DNA of 64,000 nt from Phycisphaerae bacterium (GCA_030432255.1 JAUIHS010000011.1:81332-145331); one strand, 5' to 3'; shown: positions 51,712 through 60,844, counted from the stretch's first letter. Notes: generated by a model not told the origin, from the letters alone. Numbers and translations: made by a program.

Positions 51712-51739
51712 TGGACATTGAGCAATGCGTCAACATAAT
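51712..51739 (+). promoter_or_regulatory. promoter of the divergent GT2 gene
   Basis: TGGACA (51712-51717), a 16-nt spacer and CATAAT (51734-51739) end 8 nt before the ATG at 51748. There is no Shine-Dalgarno, so the transcript should be nearly leaderless. Confidence 0.5.
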
Positions 51740-51747
51740 CCGGACAG

Positions 51748-52740
51748 ATGAAGCTCTCCGTGCACATCCCGACGTACGCCCGGCCGCGCGCCATGGAGCG
51801 GTGCCTCGACCACCTCGCGCGGGCCGACCTGCCCGCGCTCGCCGAGATCCTGGTTGGCCTCGACGGACCGGAATCCGAGACGCCCACGCCGCGCATCCCC
51901 GATGCCCTCGCCCAGTGCACTCGCATCCTTCGCACTCCGAGGAGCGGCATGAGCGGCGTCCGCCATCGACTGTTCGAGATCTCAACCGGCGACATCATCC
52001 TCTGGCTGAATGACGATGCTTACGCGCATCCCGATCTCCTTCAGCAACATCTCGACATGCACAGCGTTACTCCCGCTCGCGTCGTCGGAGGACGCGCGCG
52101 CTGGATGCCGGTCGACAATCCCACCCTGTTCGATCGACTCGTACACCAGACTGATCTCCTCTTCTTCAGGCAACCCCGTGACTTGGAAAACGCCCCGTAC
52201 CAGACCACCTGCCGCAACTGCTACGGACTCAATCTCTCGTTCCCGCGTGAGTTCGCCGCGGCCAGCGGCGGCATCCCCGCCGTCAACGAGATCTACGGCT
52301 ACGACGACATCGAACTCGTTCATCGCCTTTCCAGTGCCGGAGCCGAGGTCTGGCGCGAGCCCCGCGCCATCGTGACCCACGATCACCGCTTCACACCGGA
52401 GGACGTCCACCGACGCGAGTACATGCTCGGCCGCACCGCGTGGCACTATGCCGGCTGTTGTCCCGAATTCACCCGCGCGCTCTTTGGCCGCGACATCTGT
52501 GCCGATGCGGAACTCGATTACGCCCGCGCCTCCATGCTGCGCGAGCGACCGGATGCCGAGCGGATCGAGCGTTCGTTCCTCGGGCTGGCTGACCAGGCCC
52601 CCGACGCTGTCCCCGATGCGACGCTCCAGATGCTCTGCGAGCACTGGATCCCCCTCAAACGCTACCTCTGGAGATGGGGCCTGACCGATGCCGCTGAGAA
52701 CTCGCCCCCACGCTGGAGCCTGCTGGGGAGTGAAAGCTGA
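51748..52740 (+). CDS. family 2 glycosyltransferase
   Basis: This 330-residue GT-A enzyme starts MKLSVHIPTYARPRAMERCL, has MSGVRHRLFE and the metal-binding NDDA in ILWLNDDAYAHPD, and the acceptor-site YDDIELVHRL. The family-typical length and order are kept. It is divergent from the six-gene operon and probably acts with it. Codon use is C-ending, more biased than that of the operon. Confidence 0.9.
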   Translation: MKLSVHIPTYARPRAMERCLDHLARADLPALAEILVGLDGPESETPTPRIPDALAQCTRILRTPRSGMSGVRHRLFEISTGDIILWLNDDAYAHPDLLQQHLDMHSVTPARVVGGRARWMPVDNPTLFDRLVHQTDLLFFRQPRDLENAPYQTTCRNCYGLNLSFPREFAAASGGIPAVNEIYGYDDIELVHRLSSAGAEVWREPRAIVTHDHRFTPEDVHRREYMLGRTAWHYAGCCPEFTRALFGRDICADAELDYARASMLRERPDAERIERSFLGLADQAPDAVPDATLQMLCEHWIPLKRYLWRWGLTDAAENSPPRWSLLGSES

Positions 52741-52852
52741 GGGCGTACGACCGGAGGCCACTTCTTCGTTCTGAATCTCGCGGCCGGACGCTAGGATGGT
52801 GGGTGTCCCGGCGGGCTGTCTGCCGGTCGACCTTCTGAGTGGAGAGAGAATC

Positions 52853-53995
52853 ATGACTTTGCGGATCTGTTGTGGGTTGGTCGTGTGCGTTGCCTCGACG
52901 GGGGCGATCGGAGCGCCGGATGGCGTGGTGTCGCCCGGAGAGGGGTGGACACAGATGTTCGAGGGTGTTCATGGAGCGCCCTTCTCCGGTGGATCTTTGA
53001 GCAACGCGGACTTCGTGGGCGAATCCTCGGCGTTCAACTGGTGGGACAGCGGCGCCGGCGTGAACCGCATGTTTGATGACAACCGCGCTGACATCATTGA
53101 TGTCTGGGTTCGTACCGATGCCGATACGCTCCACCTCGCCGTGTCAGGACCGAACGTCGTCTTCAATAACTGGTTCGCCGGTGGCGGACCGGGCCAGGAC
53201 AACGATCAGGGGGACATCTTCATCGCAATCGATGCGTCGGGCAGTGGGGCCGCGGGTGCTCTCGCGGCGGGCGGCGGTCACTCCTCCTTCGGCGGGGTGA
53301 AGGCGGTTGATTTCGACGGCTGGTCGCCGACGCATGTCATTGGCGTGCAGTACGCGGACAACGGCGGCGGTGGCGGTGGCTTTGCCAATCTCTTCGACAC
53401 CGGCACGAACACCGAGATCGACGGCGATCTTCAGTTCGCGGCGGATGGTGGCTTTGAGTGGGCATGGACTGTTGCGGGGAATGGCGACGGCGTCTTTGAG
53501 TTCGAGGTGCCGTGGTCAATGCTGGGGTACGAGGCGGCCCCCCTGGGTGCACCGCTTCGTTTCAGCGTGTACACGACGCAGAACTTCCCGGCGTCGGACA
53601 CCTACGACTCCGGTCCGGCTTTCGCCAACGGCTCGTTGACGGAGCAGTTGGGCGACAACCCCGGCGATCCGGACTCGGGTGGCCAACTCGGCGCCTCGGA
53701 TCCGGGTTCGACGGGTCAGCCGGGCTCGAACTTCGTCGGAGGTTCGCTGGGCGGTCCGCCGTCGCACAACGACCAGGTCGACACGATCGAGGAGTACTAC
53801 GCGTGGCCGGTCGGCGGTGGTGTGTCATGTCCGGGCGATGCCAACGGCGATCTCGTGGTGGACTTCGACGACCTCAACATCGTGCTGGGTGCCTGGAACA
53901 CATCGGGTCCGATGGGAGACGTCAACGACAGCGGGTTCGTTGACTTCGACGATCTGAATCTGGTGCTGTCGAACTGGGGCATCGCTTGTAACTAG
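52853..53995 (+). CDS. secreted protein with dockerin-like tail
   Basis: This 380-residue protein has a signal peptide ending TGAIGAP. The body (residues about 30-320) alternates beta strands with Gly-rich loops and has DTLHLAVSGPNVVF and GDIFIAIDASGSG, resembling a carbohydrate-binding DOMON/CBM9-like fold; this is not certain. The tail (nt 53828-53995) is CPGDANGDLVVDFDDLN...SNWGIACN with two EF-hand-like loops. ATG 52853 has GGAG 8 nt upstream. It is monocistronic and followed by a long stem. Confidence 0.83.
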   Translation: MTLRICCGLVVCVASTGAIGAPDGVVSPGEGWTQMFEGVHGAPFSGGSLSNADFVGESSAFNWWDSGAGVNRMFDDNRADIIDVWVRTDADTLHLAVSGPNVVFNNWFAGGGPGQDNDQGDIFIAIDASGSGAAGALAAGGGHSSFGGVKAVDFDGWSPTHVIGVQYADNGGGGGGFANLFDTGTNTEIDGDLQFAADGGFEWAWTVAGNGDGVFEFEVPWSMLGYEAAPLGAPLRFSVYTTQNFPASDTYDSGPAFANGSLTEQLGDNPGDPDSGGQLGASDPGSTGQPGSNFVGGSLGGPPSHNDQVDTIEEYYAWPVGGGVSCPGDANGDLVVDFDDLNIVLGAWNTSGPMGDVNDSGFVDFDDLNLVLSNWGIACN

Positions 53996-54039
53996 GCTTC
54001 GGTCGGTCGGCTCCGGTGTGACCTGCTTCTCGTACAAGG

Positions 54040-54071
54040 ACAACCGCCGGCGCTGGTGCGCCGGCGGTTGT
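54040..54071. terminator. 14-bp perfect stem between converging genes
   Basis: ACAACCGCCGGCGC and GCGCCGGCGGTTGT surround a TGGT loop. No T-run follows on either strand. It lies between two converging dockerin-tailed genes and may stop transcripts from both. Confidence 0.5.
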
Positions 54072-54106
54072 TGACTGCGCGGGGGAACCTGTGCTTGGAC
54101 ATCTGT

Positions 54107-55537
54107 TCAGTCGCAGTCCTGATCCCAGTTCTCAAGGAGTTCGTTGAGGTCGGTGAAGTTGACGGTGTTGTCACCGTTGACGTCGCCGGGGCAGGTGGGG
54201 CCGGATTGAACGGGCGGCTGGCGCTCGTAGCAACCTCGATCGATGATCGGGCCGTCTATGGCGTGGCCGGTGTCGGGGGCGGAGGGATGATCGACGCCGC
54301 GAAGGTTACCGTCGAGGTCCGCGAATGGACCGAAGTAGAGGTTGGAGTCGCCGGCGTCGATGGCTGGCGAGTTCTGGGCAAGTCGGAAGTTGCCGTTGGG
54401 TCCGTTGACGAACATGGGATCTTCGAGCGTGTTGTTGGCGGAGCCGGATCCACCGGAGTAGGCGGACTCCATGGTCGTGTTGCGAATCACTGTGGACATG
54501 GCACTCGGGAAGAGTGATGCGCCTTCAGTGTTGTCCCACATGATGCAGTTGTCCACGATGATCGAGCCGGCGGGCGGTGAGCCGCCGAGAACGTAGCTCG
54601 TACCAGCAACATTCCGTGCGAACGTGCAGTTGGTGAAGGTACAGGGGCGGTCGCTGAAGACCGCAGCGTCGGCGCTGGAGGTCTCATTGCCGTCGAAGAG
54701 GCAGTTGCGGACGACGCGCGTGCGACTCGTGGACGAACCGGAAATGTACATCCCCGCACCCTTGTAACCCTCGTTATCAACAAACTCGCAGGCATCGACG
54801 TAGAGCGTTGCGGCTTGCGAGACGAACAACGCACCGCCACGCCCGCTGCGGTTGTTCTCGAAGCGGCAGCGCTTGAGTCCGAGGTAGCCGGTGTCAACGC
54901 GCAGGGCGCCGCCGCGAGCTTCCGTATCGATGCTGCCGGGATCCTGTCCGTTGTCTTCGAAGTGACAGTCTTCGATGAGTGCGGTGCCGTTGATGACGAA
55001 GACCGCCCCGGCATCGCCGGCGGCACCGACGCGGTTTCCGATGAATGTGCTCTCGGTGAGGGTGAGGTCGCCGTCGTTGACATAGATGGCGGGGGCATCC
55101 GCTTCGTGATCGGTGACGCGGTTGTCGCGGATGATGCAGTTGTGCACCTCGAGGTCGGTGTCGATGCCGAGCACACCGGCGCCGGACGTGCTGTTGAGAC
55201 CATTGAGAATCGTCATGCCCTCAATGCGGGAACCGCTGGAGGCGGAGCCTGAGATGGTGAGGATCGGGTTGTCCATGACGCTGAAGCCGTCCAGGATCAC
55301 ATCGTCGGGATCGCCGGTGGCGCCGCGCAGGGTGAGCTGCTTGTTGCTGATGACGAATCCGGGAACAGCGAGGTAGCTGCCCGCCGCGAGGACAATCTCG
55401 TCTCCCGAAACGGCGGCATTGATCGCAATGGGGAGGTTCGGGTACGAGGCGGACGGGACCTGGAGTGTGGCGGCATGGGCTGAGGCGGTTGCGACGCCAA
55501 TCGCGATGGCGCAGAGATATCGCTGGTTCTTGAACAT
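54107..55537 (-). CDS. secreted right-handed beta-helix protein with half dockerin-like tail
   Basis: This 476-residue protein has a signal peptide ending ASAHAA. Repeated parallel beta-helix turns (HNCIIRDNRVTDH, CRFENNRSGRGGALFV, NCTFARNVAG) are of the pectate-lyase/DUF1565 type with a closing SPAIDAGDS segment (choice-of-anchor Q-like). The tail (nt 54107-54193) has only one EF-hand-like loop, CPGDVNGDNTVNFTDLN...ENWDQDC. ATG 55537 has GGAG 10 nt upstream; the longer open frame is rejected. It is probably a surface polysaccharide-binding or adhesive protein; no catalytic Asp set was verified. Confidence 0.83.
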   Translation of the reverse strand: MFKNQRYLCAIAIGVATASAHAATLQVPSASYPNLPIAINAAVSGDEIVLAAGSYLAVPGFVISNKQLTLRGATGDPDDVILDGFSVMDNPILTISGSASSGSRIEGMTILNGLNSTSGAGVLGIDTDLEVHNCIIRDNRVTDHEADAPAIYVNDGDLTLTESTFIGNRVGAAGDAGAVFVINGTALIEDCHFEDNGQDPGSIDTEARGGALRVDTGYLGLKRCRFENNRSGRGGALFVSQAATLYVDACEFVDNEGYKGAGMYISGSSTSRTRVVRNCLFDGNETSSADAAVFSDRPCTFTNCTFARNVAGTSYVLGGSPPAGSIIVDNCIMWDNTEGASLFPSAMSTVIRNTTMESAYSGGSGSANNTLEDPMFVNGPNGNFRLAQNSPAIDAGDSNLYFGPFADLDGNLRGVDHPSAPDTGHAIDGPIIDRGCYERQPPVQSGPTCPGDVNGDNTVNFTDLNELLENWDQDCD

Positions 55538-55711
55538 CGTGGGTGCTCTCCGAGACTGAGGTTCCTGTTCAGGGCCGTTTCGCCCTCTCAACCTCAATGG
55601 GCGATATCTGAGCCTGGCGCGCCCGGGGAATCTCCCGGGCTTCAGGATCAGGTGCTCAAAGGTGGATTGCTCTCCCACGGAGCGAATCAGCCGGACGAGA
55701 CTCTGGGCGCT

Positions 55712-55725
55712 CTAGTCTAGACTAG
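55712..55725. repeat. 14-bp perfect palindrome
   Basis: CTAGTCTAGACTAG is fully self-complementary and includes the stop codon of the adjacent small minus-strand gene. CTAG-rich palindromes are usually under-represented in bacterial DNA. Confidence 0.55.
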
Positions 55726-55907
55726 GAGGTCTTGCGGTCGCGGGGCGTGTGCCGTCGCGGGACGTCGGCGCGGCGGGAGGGGCCACAATCCTGTCCGGCG
55801 TCGCGGAGTGCTCGCTCGACCAGTTCGAGTTGGTCGAGGAGCCTCTTCCGTTCTTCACTGAGTTCGGTCACGCGATCCGGCGGGTTCGGCGGGGGGGCAT
55901 CTGCCAT
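55722..55907 (-). CDS. small coiled-coil protein
   Basis: This 61-residue basic protein has a helix, LSEERKRLLDQLELVERALR, matching the RKRDRLLTQLEAVEKELSEI helix of the next gene on the strand. The similarity suggests a truncated paralogue or partner. No ribosome site is visible. The low-complexity Pro start and the basic tail fit a small DNA- or protein-binding factor, but this is speculative. Confidence 0.5.
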   Translation of the reverse strand: MADAPPPNPPDRVTELSEERKRLLDQLELVERALRDAGQDCGPSRRADVPRRHTPRDRKTS

Positions 55908-55984
55908 GCGGACAGAGCGCACGACAGCACGGGGGCGTGACGGGAAAATCGGGCCGGGTTGATTTCGGAAGCGGGGCCTGAGGC

Positions 55985-56407
55985 TCAGCGTCGCGCGGTC
56001 TTCTTCCGGGTTCGGCTGCCCTTGACGGTGTAGCGACCTCGGCTGACGCGCTTGAAACGGTCGTCCTTCAGGAGTGCCTGATTGACGATGGTACGGAAGT
56101 TGGGCGAGGTTGTTCGGTATCCATCAGCCTGGACAGCTTCAGCGAGTTCGGTCACGGAGAGGACCTTGCCCTTGAGCGTGTCTGCCATGGCATCGGTGAG
56201 GTTCTTCTCGTTGCGGGGGCGGCGTCGGCCGCCGGCATGGAGTCGAGCGCGGGAGCCACCGATCTCTGAGAGCTCCTTCTCGACGGCCTCAAGCTGGGTG
56301 AGGAGACGATCGCGCTTCCGCTGGAGCTGGCGTACGGACTTCTCGCGCCGCTTCATCTCCGCTTCGAGTTCTTCATAAGACAATTGCGAGACGGTGGACT
56401 TCGCCAT
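55985..56407 (-). CDS. coiled-coil plus winged-helix DNA-binding protein candidate
   Basis: In this 140-residue protein, residues 1-60 form a coiled coil (YEELEAEMKRREKSVRQLQR), then a basic linker (ARLHAGGRRRPRN). Residues about 72-140 look like a winged helix of the HARE-HTH type: L-x-D-A-M-x-x-x-L, GYRTTSPNFRTIVNQALL, DRFKRVSRGRYTVKG. The tail is Lys/Arg-rich. It could be a nucleoid-associated or local regulatory protein. ATG 56407 is supported by GGGAG upstream rather than the open frame at 56443. Confidence 0.72.
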   Translation of the reverse strand: MAKSTVSQLSYEELEAEMKRREKSVRQLQRKRDRLLTQLEAVEKELSEIGGSRARLHAGGRRRPRNEKNLTDAMADTLKGKVLSVTELAEAVQADGYRTTSPNFRTIVNQALLKDDRFKRVSRGRYTVKGSRTRKKTARR

Positions 56408-56525
56408 GAGTTCAGGAGCTCCCCACCCCGGGGATGGATGCAAGGTTTATTGAACAACGCAGGGTCGACCATTGTAGCCGAGACCTTCGTTGGGAGGCAA
56501 CGTCCTGACCGGGTTGGGGGGTGAG

Positions 56526-56558
56526 CCGGGGCGCACGGATGCCGGTGTGGCGCCCCGG
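56526..56558 (-). terminator. GC hairpin downstream of the coiled-coil membrane protein gene
   Basis: CCGGGGCGC pairs with GCGCCCCGG (9 bp, 15-nt loop) 22 nt after the stop at 56581. No T-run follows, so this is a weak call. Confidence 0.35.
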
Positions 56559-56580
56559 AGCAGTATCTGGAAGGAGCAAC

Positions 56581-56946
56581 TTACTTCGTGCTGACTTTCG
56601 CAGTCGTGGTGGTTTCGGCGGCAGTTCCGAGCTTGATATCGCCGCTCTTGAGAAGCCGGACAAGCTCGTAGTACCGACGGTCGAACTGCTTGGTGAACTG
56701 CTTTTCGAAGTCCTGGCGATCTTCTTCAGCCTTCTTGGCGCGGGTCTCGGCCTCGGTCATGAGTTCCTTGATCGCTCTCAGTTCCTCGAGCATGGCACCG
56801 CGCTGACCAGCGGCGTCAAAGGGACCTCCGGCGAGTGCGGTGGACTCAAGGGCCGCGGACGGTGCATTGATATATGAGATCAGCGAGCCGGCAAAGAAGA
56901 CGGCACTGAGGCTGAAGAGAATCCGGCTGAGTCGTTCGCTGCGCAT
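56581..56946 (-). CDS. single-pass membrane protein with coiled coil
   Basis: This 121-residue protein has one N-terminal membrane helix (LSRILFSLSAVFFAGSLISY), then a long coiled coil (LEELRAIKELMTEAETRAKK, then EEDRQDFEKQ) and a Thr-rich end. It may be exported or anchored facing the periplasm. No family is recognised. ATG 56946 has GGAG 9 nt upstream. Confidence 0.7.
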   Translation of the reverse strand: MRSERLSRILFSLSAVFFAGSLISYINAPSAALESTALAGGPFDAAGQRGAMLEELRAIKELMTEAETRAKKAEEDRQDFEKQFTKQFDRRYYELVRLLKSGDIKLGTAAETTTTAKVSTK

Positions 56947-57155
56947 CTTCTGTATCTCCACGGGTCGGATTTTGGGTTCGTTGACTCGGACTGCGCCACA
57001 ACGTGTCCGCATAACGAAGCGCCGGTGTCCACTTGCAGGATGCATCGGCACGTTCCGGGGCGCGCATCATCCGGATTGGGAGAAAGAGGACGACGTCCTG
57101 CCCTCGCGAGGTGTTGCGAGGGCGGTCGGTCCCGCGATCGTCCGATAAGCACGAA

Positions 57156-57197
57156 CAAAAAAAGGACCGGCATGGCGTCGGGGCCATGCCGGTCCTT
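57156..57197 (-). terminator. strong rho-independent terminator of the LamG protein gene
   Basis: On the minus strand a 15-bp perfect stem (AAGGACCGGCATGGC with its complement, 6-nt loop) is followed by TTTTTTTG. It ends the transcript from 60683. Confidence 0.95.
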
Positions 57198-57239
57198 GTG
57201 TCTGTCAACGGCGGGTGGCGTTCAGGCCACCGGCCGGAA

Positions 57240-60200
57240 TCAGTCGGCCGCCTCGATGGCGTCGATGAAGGGCTGCGCCTCGGAACTCACCTGGAGTGAG
57301 GAGAGTGCACGGTTCCAGATTCGCACGTCCCAGATGCGCCCCTTGAAGGGTCGGTCGAGGGACTCTTCGTTGCCGATCAGCAGGGCGCGGTCGACCCAGG
57401 TGTCGAAGTCACCGTCGTGATCTCGACTCCAGACTTCTTCGCCATCCATGTAGATCCGGATGCGCGAGTCGTTGTGTGCGTCATACGTCATGGTGTAGAC
57501 GCAGGGACGCCATTCGGCCCAGCAGTCGTCGGGACCATCGGAGAAGGTCCACTCGTCAGTGGTCAGTCTGGTCCAGTTGTCGTAGCGGTCATTGTCAGCC
57601 GGATCGCCGATGATCGAGAAATTGCGATCACTCACATCGGTACCGGAGGAGTAGCTCAGAACGCGGGCGCCGTTGGTGGAGCCGCTGTACTGCTGGAAGA
57701 CGACCTGGATGGTGATCGCATCGGTGGACTGGAGGGCGGCCCGCAGGCTGGCTGCGGTGGAGTTGCTCTCAGTCTCAAGCCGCGCGGTGCCGCTCCAGCG
57801 GGACTGGTCGATGTAGATGCCGGCACCGATGTCATCGGTGAACCAGTCGATGTCGCCGTTGCCTTCCTTGATCTCCAGATCAACGCCGCCGGCGCGATCC
57901 GTGACCACGTCACCCGACTGGTTGGAGAAGTCATAGTGCAGGATCGCAGCCGCCACGGGGGGCTCATCGGGGATCATCTCGTCCGCTTCGTGCTGGATCT
58001 CCCAGTCCGCAAGCGCACCGTCCCAGATCTTGACGTCATAGAGCGCACCGCGATAGGGACGGGTCTCCCACTCCTCGTTGCCGAGGAAGAGGTGACGGTC
58101 GATCCAGGAGGAGAGATCACCCTTGGACGAACTGTCCGTGTAGATGAGTTCGCCATCGACATAGACCTTGAGTTCATCGCCGGCGTTGGCGTCATACGTG
58201 AACGCCAGCACGCACGGGGAGTCCGAAGTCCAGGCTTCATAGGGACCATCATTGAACGTGCCCTCGCTGTGGCTGAGGCGCGTCTTGTTGCGGAACCAGT
58301 TGCCGTCGTCATCCCGGCCGAGCAGCGAGAAGTTGCGGTCCTCGATATCCGTGCCGGATGAGTAGCTGATCAGGCGCGAGCCGTACTGGTGTGCGCCGTC
58401 CTGACGGAAGACCACCTGCACAGTCAGGGCGTTCGTGGCCTGAATGCGCTCACGGAGGAACGCCGCATCAGTCGATGACTCGGTCTGGATGCGAGCGGTG
58501 CCGCTGTGCGTGGATTGATCGAAGTAGACGCCGGTACCCCATGAATCGTTGATCCAGTCGACATCGCCGTTGCCTTCCTTGATCTTGAGGTCGATGTCAC
58601 CAACGCGATCGGTGACCCAGTGACCGTCCTGGTTGTCGAAGTCGTAGTGCAGGACGAGGCCCGGGCCAGTGACACAGATGTCAGTCGCGATGAAGAGCCA
58701 GTCGGCGGCGGGCATGTATGCCTCAGGCATGTGATGCGAGAGCCAGCCCCACCCGGAGAGACCGTCATAGTGGCGGTGCCCCATGTCGTCATCTTCATTG
58801 CCGAATCGGAACGTGAAATCGTTGTCGCCTTCGTAGTCATAGAAGGGAATGACTTCACCCGTCTCAGCCCACGTGATGGTGCCGGCGTTGCGCATCATCC
58901 CGGGAGTCACGATGAGGTCGTCATCGCCCGGCGACTGGCCGACGATCGTGGTGTAGGTGAAATCGATGTCAACAAAGCTGGTCCAGGCCGGATCCCAGTC
59001 GTCGCCGACGTCGAGTCCGCCGTAGGCGCGGCCGAAGATGCGGATCTCCGAGCCGTCGTACTGCAGGAACATGGCCGTACCGGGCGCTTCGAAGTCAAAG
59101 GAGAAGCGATCCTGCTGGCCGGGGTTCACATCGAAGAGGTCATCAAGGCGAAGGCCATAGGAAGGCGGCTGATGTCCACCGATTGGATGGTTCCCGAGGC
59201 GATAGAGGCCCGGGTCGCCGAGCGTCGTCGGTGTGCACGCCGTGTCATCGCCCTGGTACACGCCACCGGCGTCGAGGCACTCGTCGAGCGTTCCCACGAT
59301 GCAGGATCCGTCGGTCAGGCAGCAGGCGCCTGTCGGCGGTTCCGGCTCGCAGAGCGGGCCCGCCGTGAAGATCCAGTCGCGGGTGCCGACAGTCGGGTAC
59401 TCAAACCAGCCCCAGCCGGAAAGACCGGGGAAGCCGCGGTGCCCGAGGTCGTCATCCTCGTCGCCGAAGCGGAAGGTGTACTGTCCGTTGCTCTGGTCAC
59501 GCAGGACGAGCGTATCGCCACTGTCGAGCCAGACGATCGTGCCTTCGTTGGTGAGGCTGGGCGCGGTGACGATGAGGTCGTCATCTCCGACCGCCTGCTC
59601 GACGATGTCGTAGGTGAAGTCAATGGCGACCATGCTGGTCCAGGCCGGGTCGTAGTCGCTCCCACGATCGAGGCCGGCGAGGGCGGTGCCATGAATGCGG
59701 ATGGTCGTGCCGTCGTAGTCGAGGAACATGCAGGCGTCGGGCGCTTCGAAGTCGACCGTGAACTTGTCGTGGCCGTGGGTGACATCGAAGAACTCGTCGA
59801 GGCGCAGACCGTAGCCGGGCGGGGAGAGTGAGGCATCGGGGTGGTTGTAAAGCTTGTAGCGACCGGGTTCGCCCAGCGCCAGCGGCGTGCAGGGGACGTT
59901 CACGCCCTGGAACTCGCCGCCCGCGGCAAGGCACTCGGCCGGCGTGGCCTGGATGCAGGAACCGTCGGGAAGACAGCATGCACCCTGTTCATCGGCGGGG
60001 GTGCCGCCGAGCGTGCCCTTGCATTCGCCGGTGAAGTCGACGTTGAAGTCGCCGGCGAAGGTCGACATCTCGCTGGTGATCAGGACGGCAATGTCCTGCA
60101 TCGGGTAGAGCGAGAGCATCGAACCGCCGGTGGGGCGCACGCGGAAGTCGAACTTGTCGGTCGAGAGCATGCCGCGAACCTGCGGGTTGCGCCGGTCCAT

Positions 60201-60683
60201 TTTCGACAGCGCATCGAGGACGACCTGCTCCGTCTTCTTGTCGCCGGCATGCATGCCGGCAAGCGCGCCGGCGTTGTCATCCCAGCCGAAGCCGACCACG
60301 TCGCCGGCAAGCAGTACGCCGTCATAGTCGACGGTGCCATCGCCATCCTCGTCAACCTGGCCGACCACCTCGAAGGTGTTCATCGCTGATGCGACGAGGT
60401 TGCCGGCATCGTTGACGCGGGCGTGGATGGTGAGGAAGGCCTGCGGCGGCATGCCGGTGGGCTGCACGAAACGCGGGAAGCCGCTCGGGACGAACTGTAC
60501 CGCGATGGGCGTGGCGTCCATAACGAGCATGTCCATGGCGGCGTCATACTCGGTCATGCCCATGTTGTTGAATGTGAGGAGGGGATGCTCTGCCGTCAGG
60601 CCGAGGAGCTCAGCCCCGGCGGGCGCACAGAGCGCGAGACCGGTGACGGCACCGATCGCGGCGTTTCTCAGGAAACCTTGCAT
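57240..60683 (-). CDS. large secreted protein with duplicated Cys-motif and LamG-like modules
   Basis: This 1147-residue protein has a signal peptide ending CAPAGAE. Residues about 25-225 are a unique domain. Two copies of a ~218-residue module follow (234-445 and 452-665), each opening with GACC-L-x-D-G-S-C and C-x-x-A-G-G and ending GLSGWGWF/GLSGWGWL. Two ~237-residue LamG/concanavalin-like modules follow (676-904 and 913-1140), each with FDNQDG or FSNQSG openings and LFLGNEE or LLIGNEE closings. LamG domains bind glycans or proteins. There is no dockerin or PEP-CTERM tail. GGAG lies 11 nt before the ATG. It probably acts outside the cell as an adhesin or binding protein. Confidence 0.87.
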   Translation of the reverse strand: MQGFLRNAAIGAVTGLALCAPAGAELLGLTAEHPLLTFNNMGMTEYDAAMDMLVMDATPIAVQFVPSGFPRFVQPTGMPPQAFLTIHARVNDAGNLVASAMNTFEVVGQVDEDGDGTVDYDGVLLAGDVVGFGWDDNAGALAGMHAGDKKTEQVVLDALSKMDRRNPQVRGMLSTDKFDFRVRPTGGSMLSLYPMQDIAVLITSEMSTFAGDFNVDFTGECKGTLGGTPADEQGACCLPDGSCIQATPAECLAAGGEFQGVNVPCTPLALGEPGRYKLYNHPDASLSPPGYGLRLDEFFDVTHGHDKFTVDFEAPDACMFLDYDGTTIRIHGTALAGLDRGSDYDPAWTSMVAIDFTYDIVEQAVGDDDLIVTAPSLTNEGTIVWLDSGDTLVLRDQSNGQYTFRFGDEDDDLGHRGFPGLSGWGWFEYPTVGTRDWIFTAGPLCEPEPPTGACCLTDGSCIVGTLDECLDAGGVYQGDDTACTPTTLGDPGLYRLGNHPIGGHQPPSYGLRLDDLFDVNPGQQDRFSFDFEAPGTAMFLQYDGSEIRIFGRAYGGLDVGDDWDPAWTSFVDIDFTYTTIVGQSPGDDDLIVTPGMMRNAGTITWAETGEVIPFYDYEGDNDFTFRFGNEDDDMGHRHYDGLSGWGWLSHHMPEAYMPAADWLFIATDICVTGPGLVLHYDFDNQDGHWVTDRVGDIDLKIKEGNGDVDWINDSWGTGVYFDQSTHSGTARIQTESSTDAAFLRERIQATNALTVQVVFRQDGAHQYGSRLISYSSGTDIEDRNFSLLGRDDDGNWFRNKTRLSHSEGTFNDGPYEAWTSDSPCVLAFTYDANAGDELKVYVDGELIYTDSSSKGDLSSWIDRHLFLGNEEWETRPYRGALYDVKIWDGALADWEIQHEADEMIPDEPPVAAAILHYDFSNQSGDVVTDRAGGVDLEIKEGNGDIDWFTDDIGAGIYIDQSRWSGTARLETESNSTAASLRAALQSTDAITIQVVFQQYSGSTNGARVLSYSSGTDVSDRNFSIIGDPADNDRYDNWTRLTTDEWTFSDGPDDCWAEWRPCVYTMTYDAHNDSRIRIYMDGEEVWSRDHDGDFDTWVDRALLIGNEESLDRPFKGRIWDVRIWNRALSSLQVSSEAQPFIDAIEAAD

Positions 60684-60844
60684 GATCCAGGATTCTCCAG
60701 TTGTAGCGGAGCACCACCGCGGCCAGGCGGGCCCTGCACGCGCGCATCACACCACAGCGATGCGCAACTCATGTCATCACGAGAACACATACGGTATGGG
60801 ATGCGGCGTTCCTGGCCGCGATGATTGGGTTGAGCCCTGGTGGC

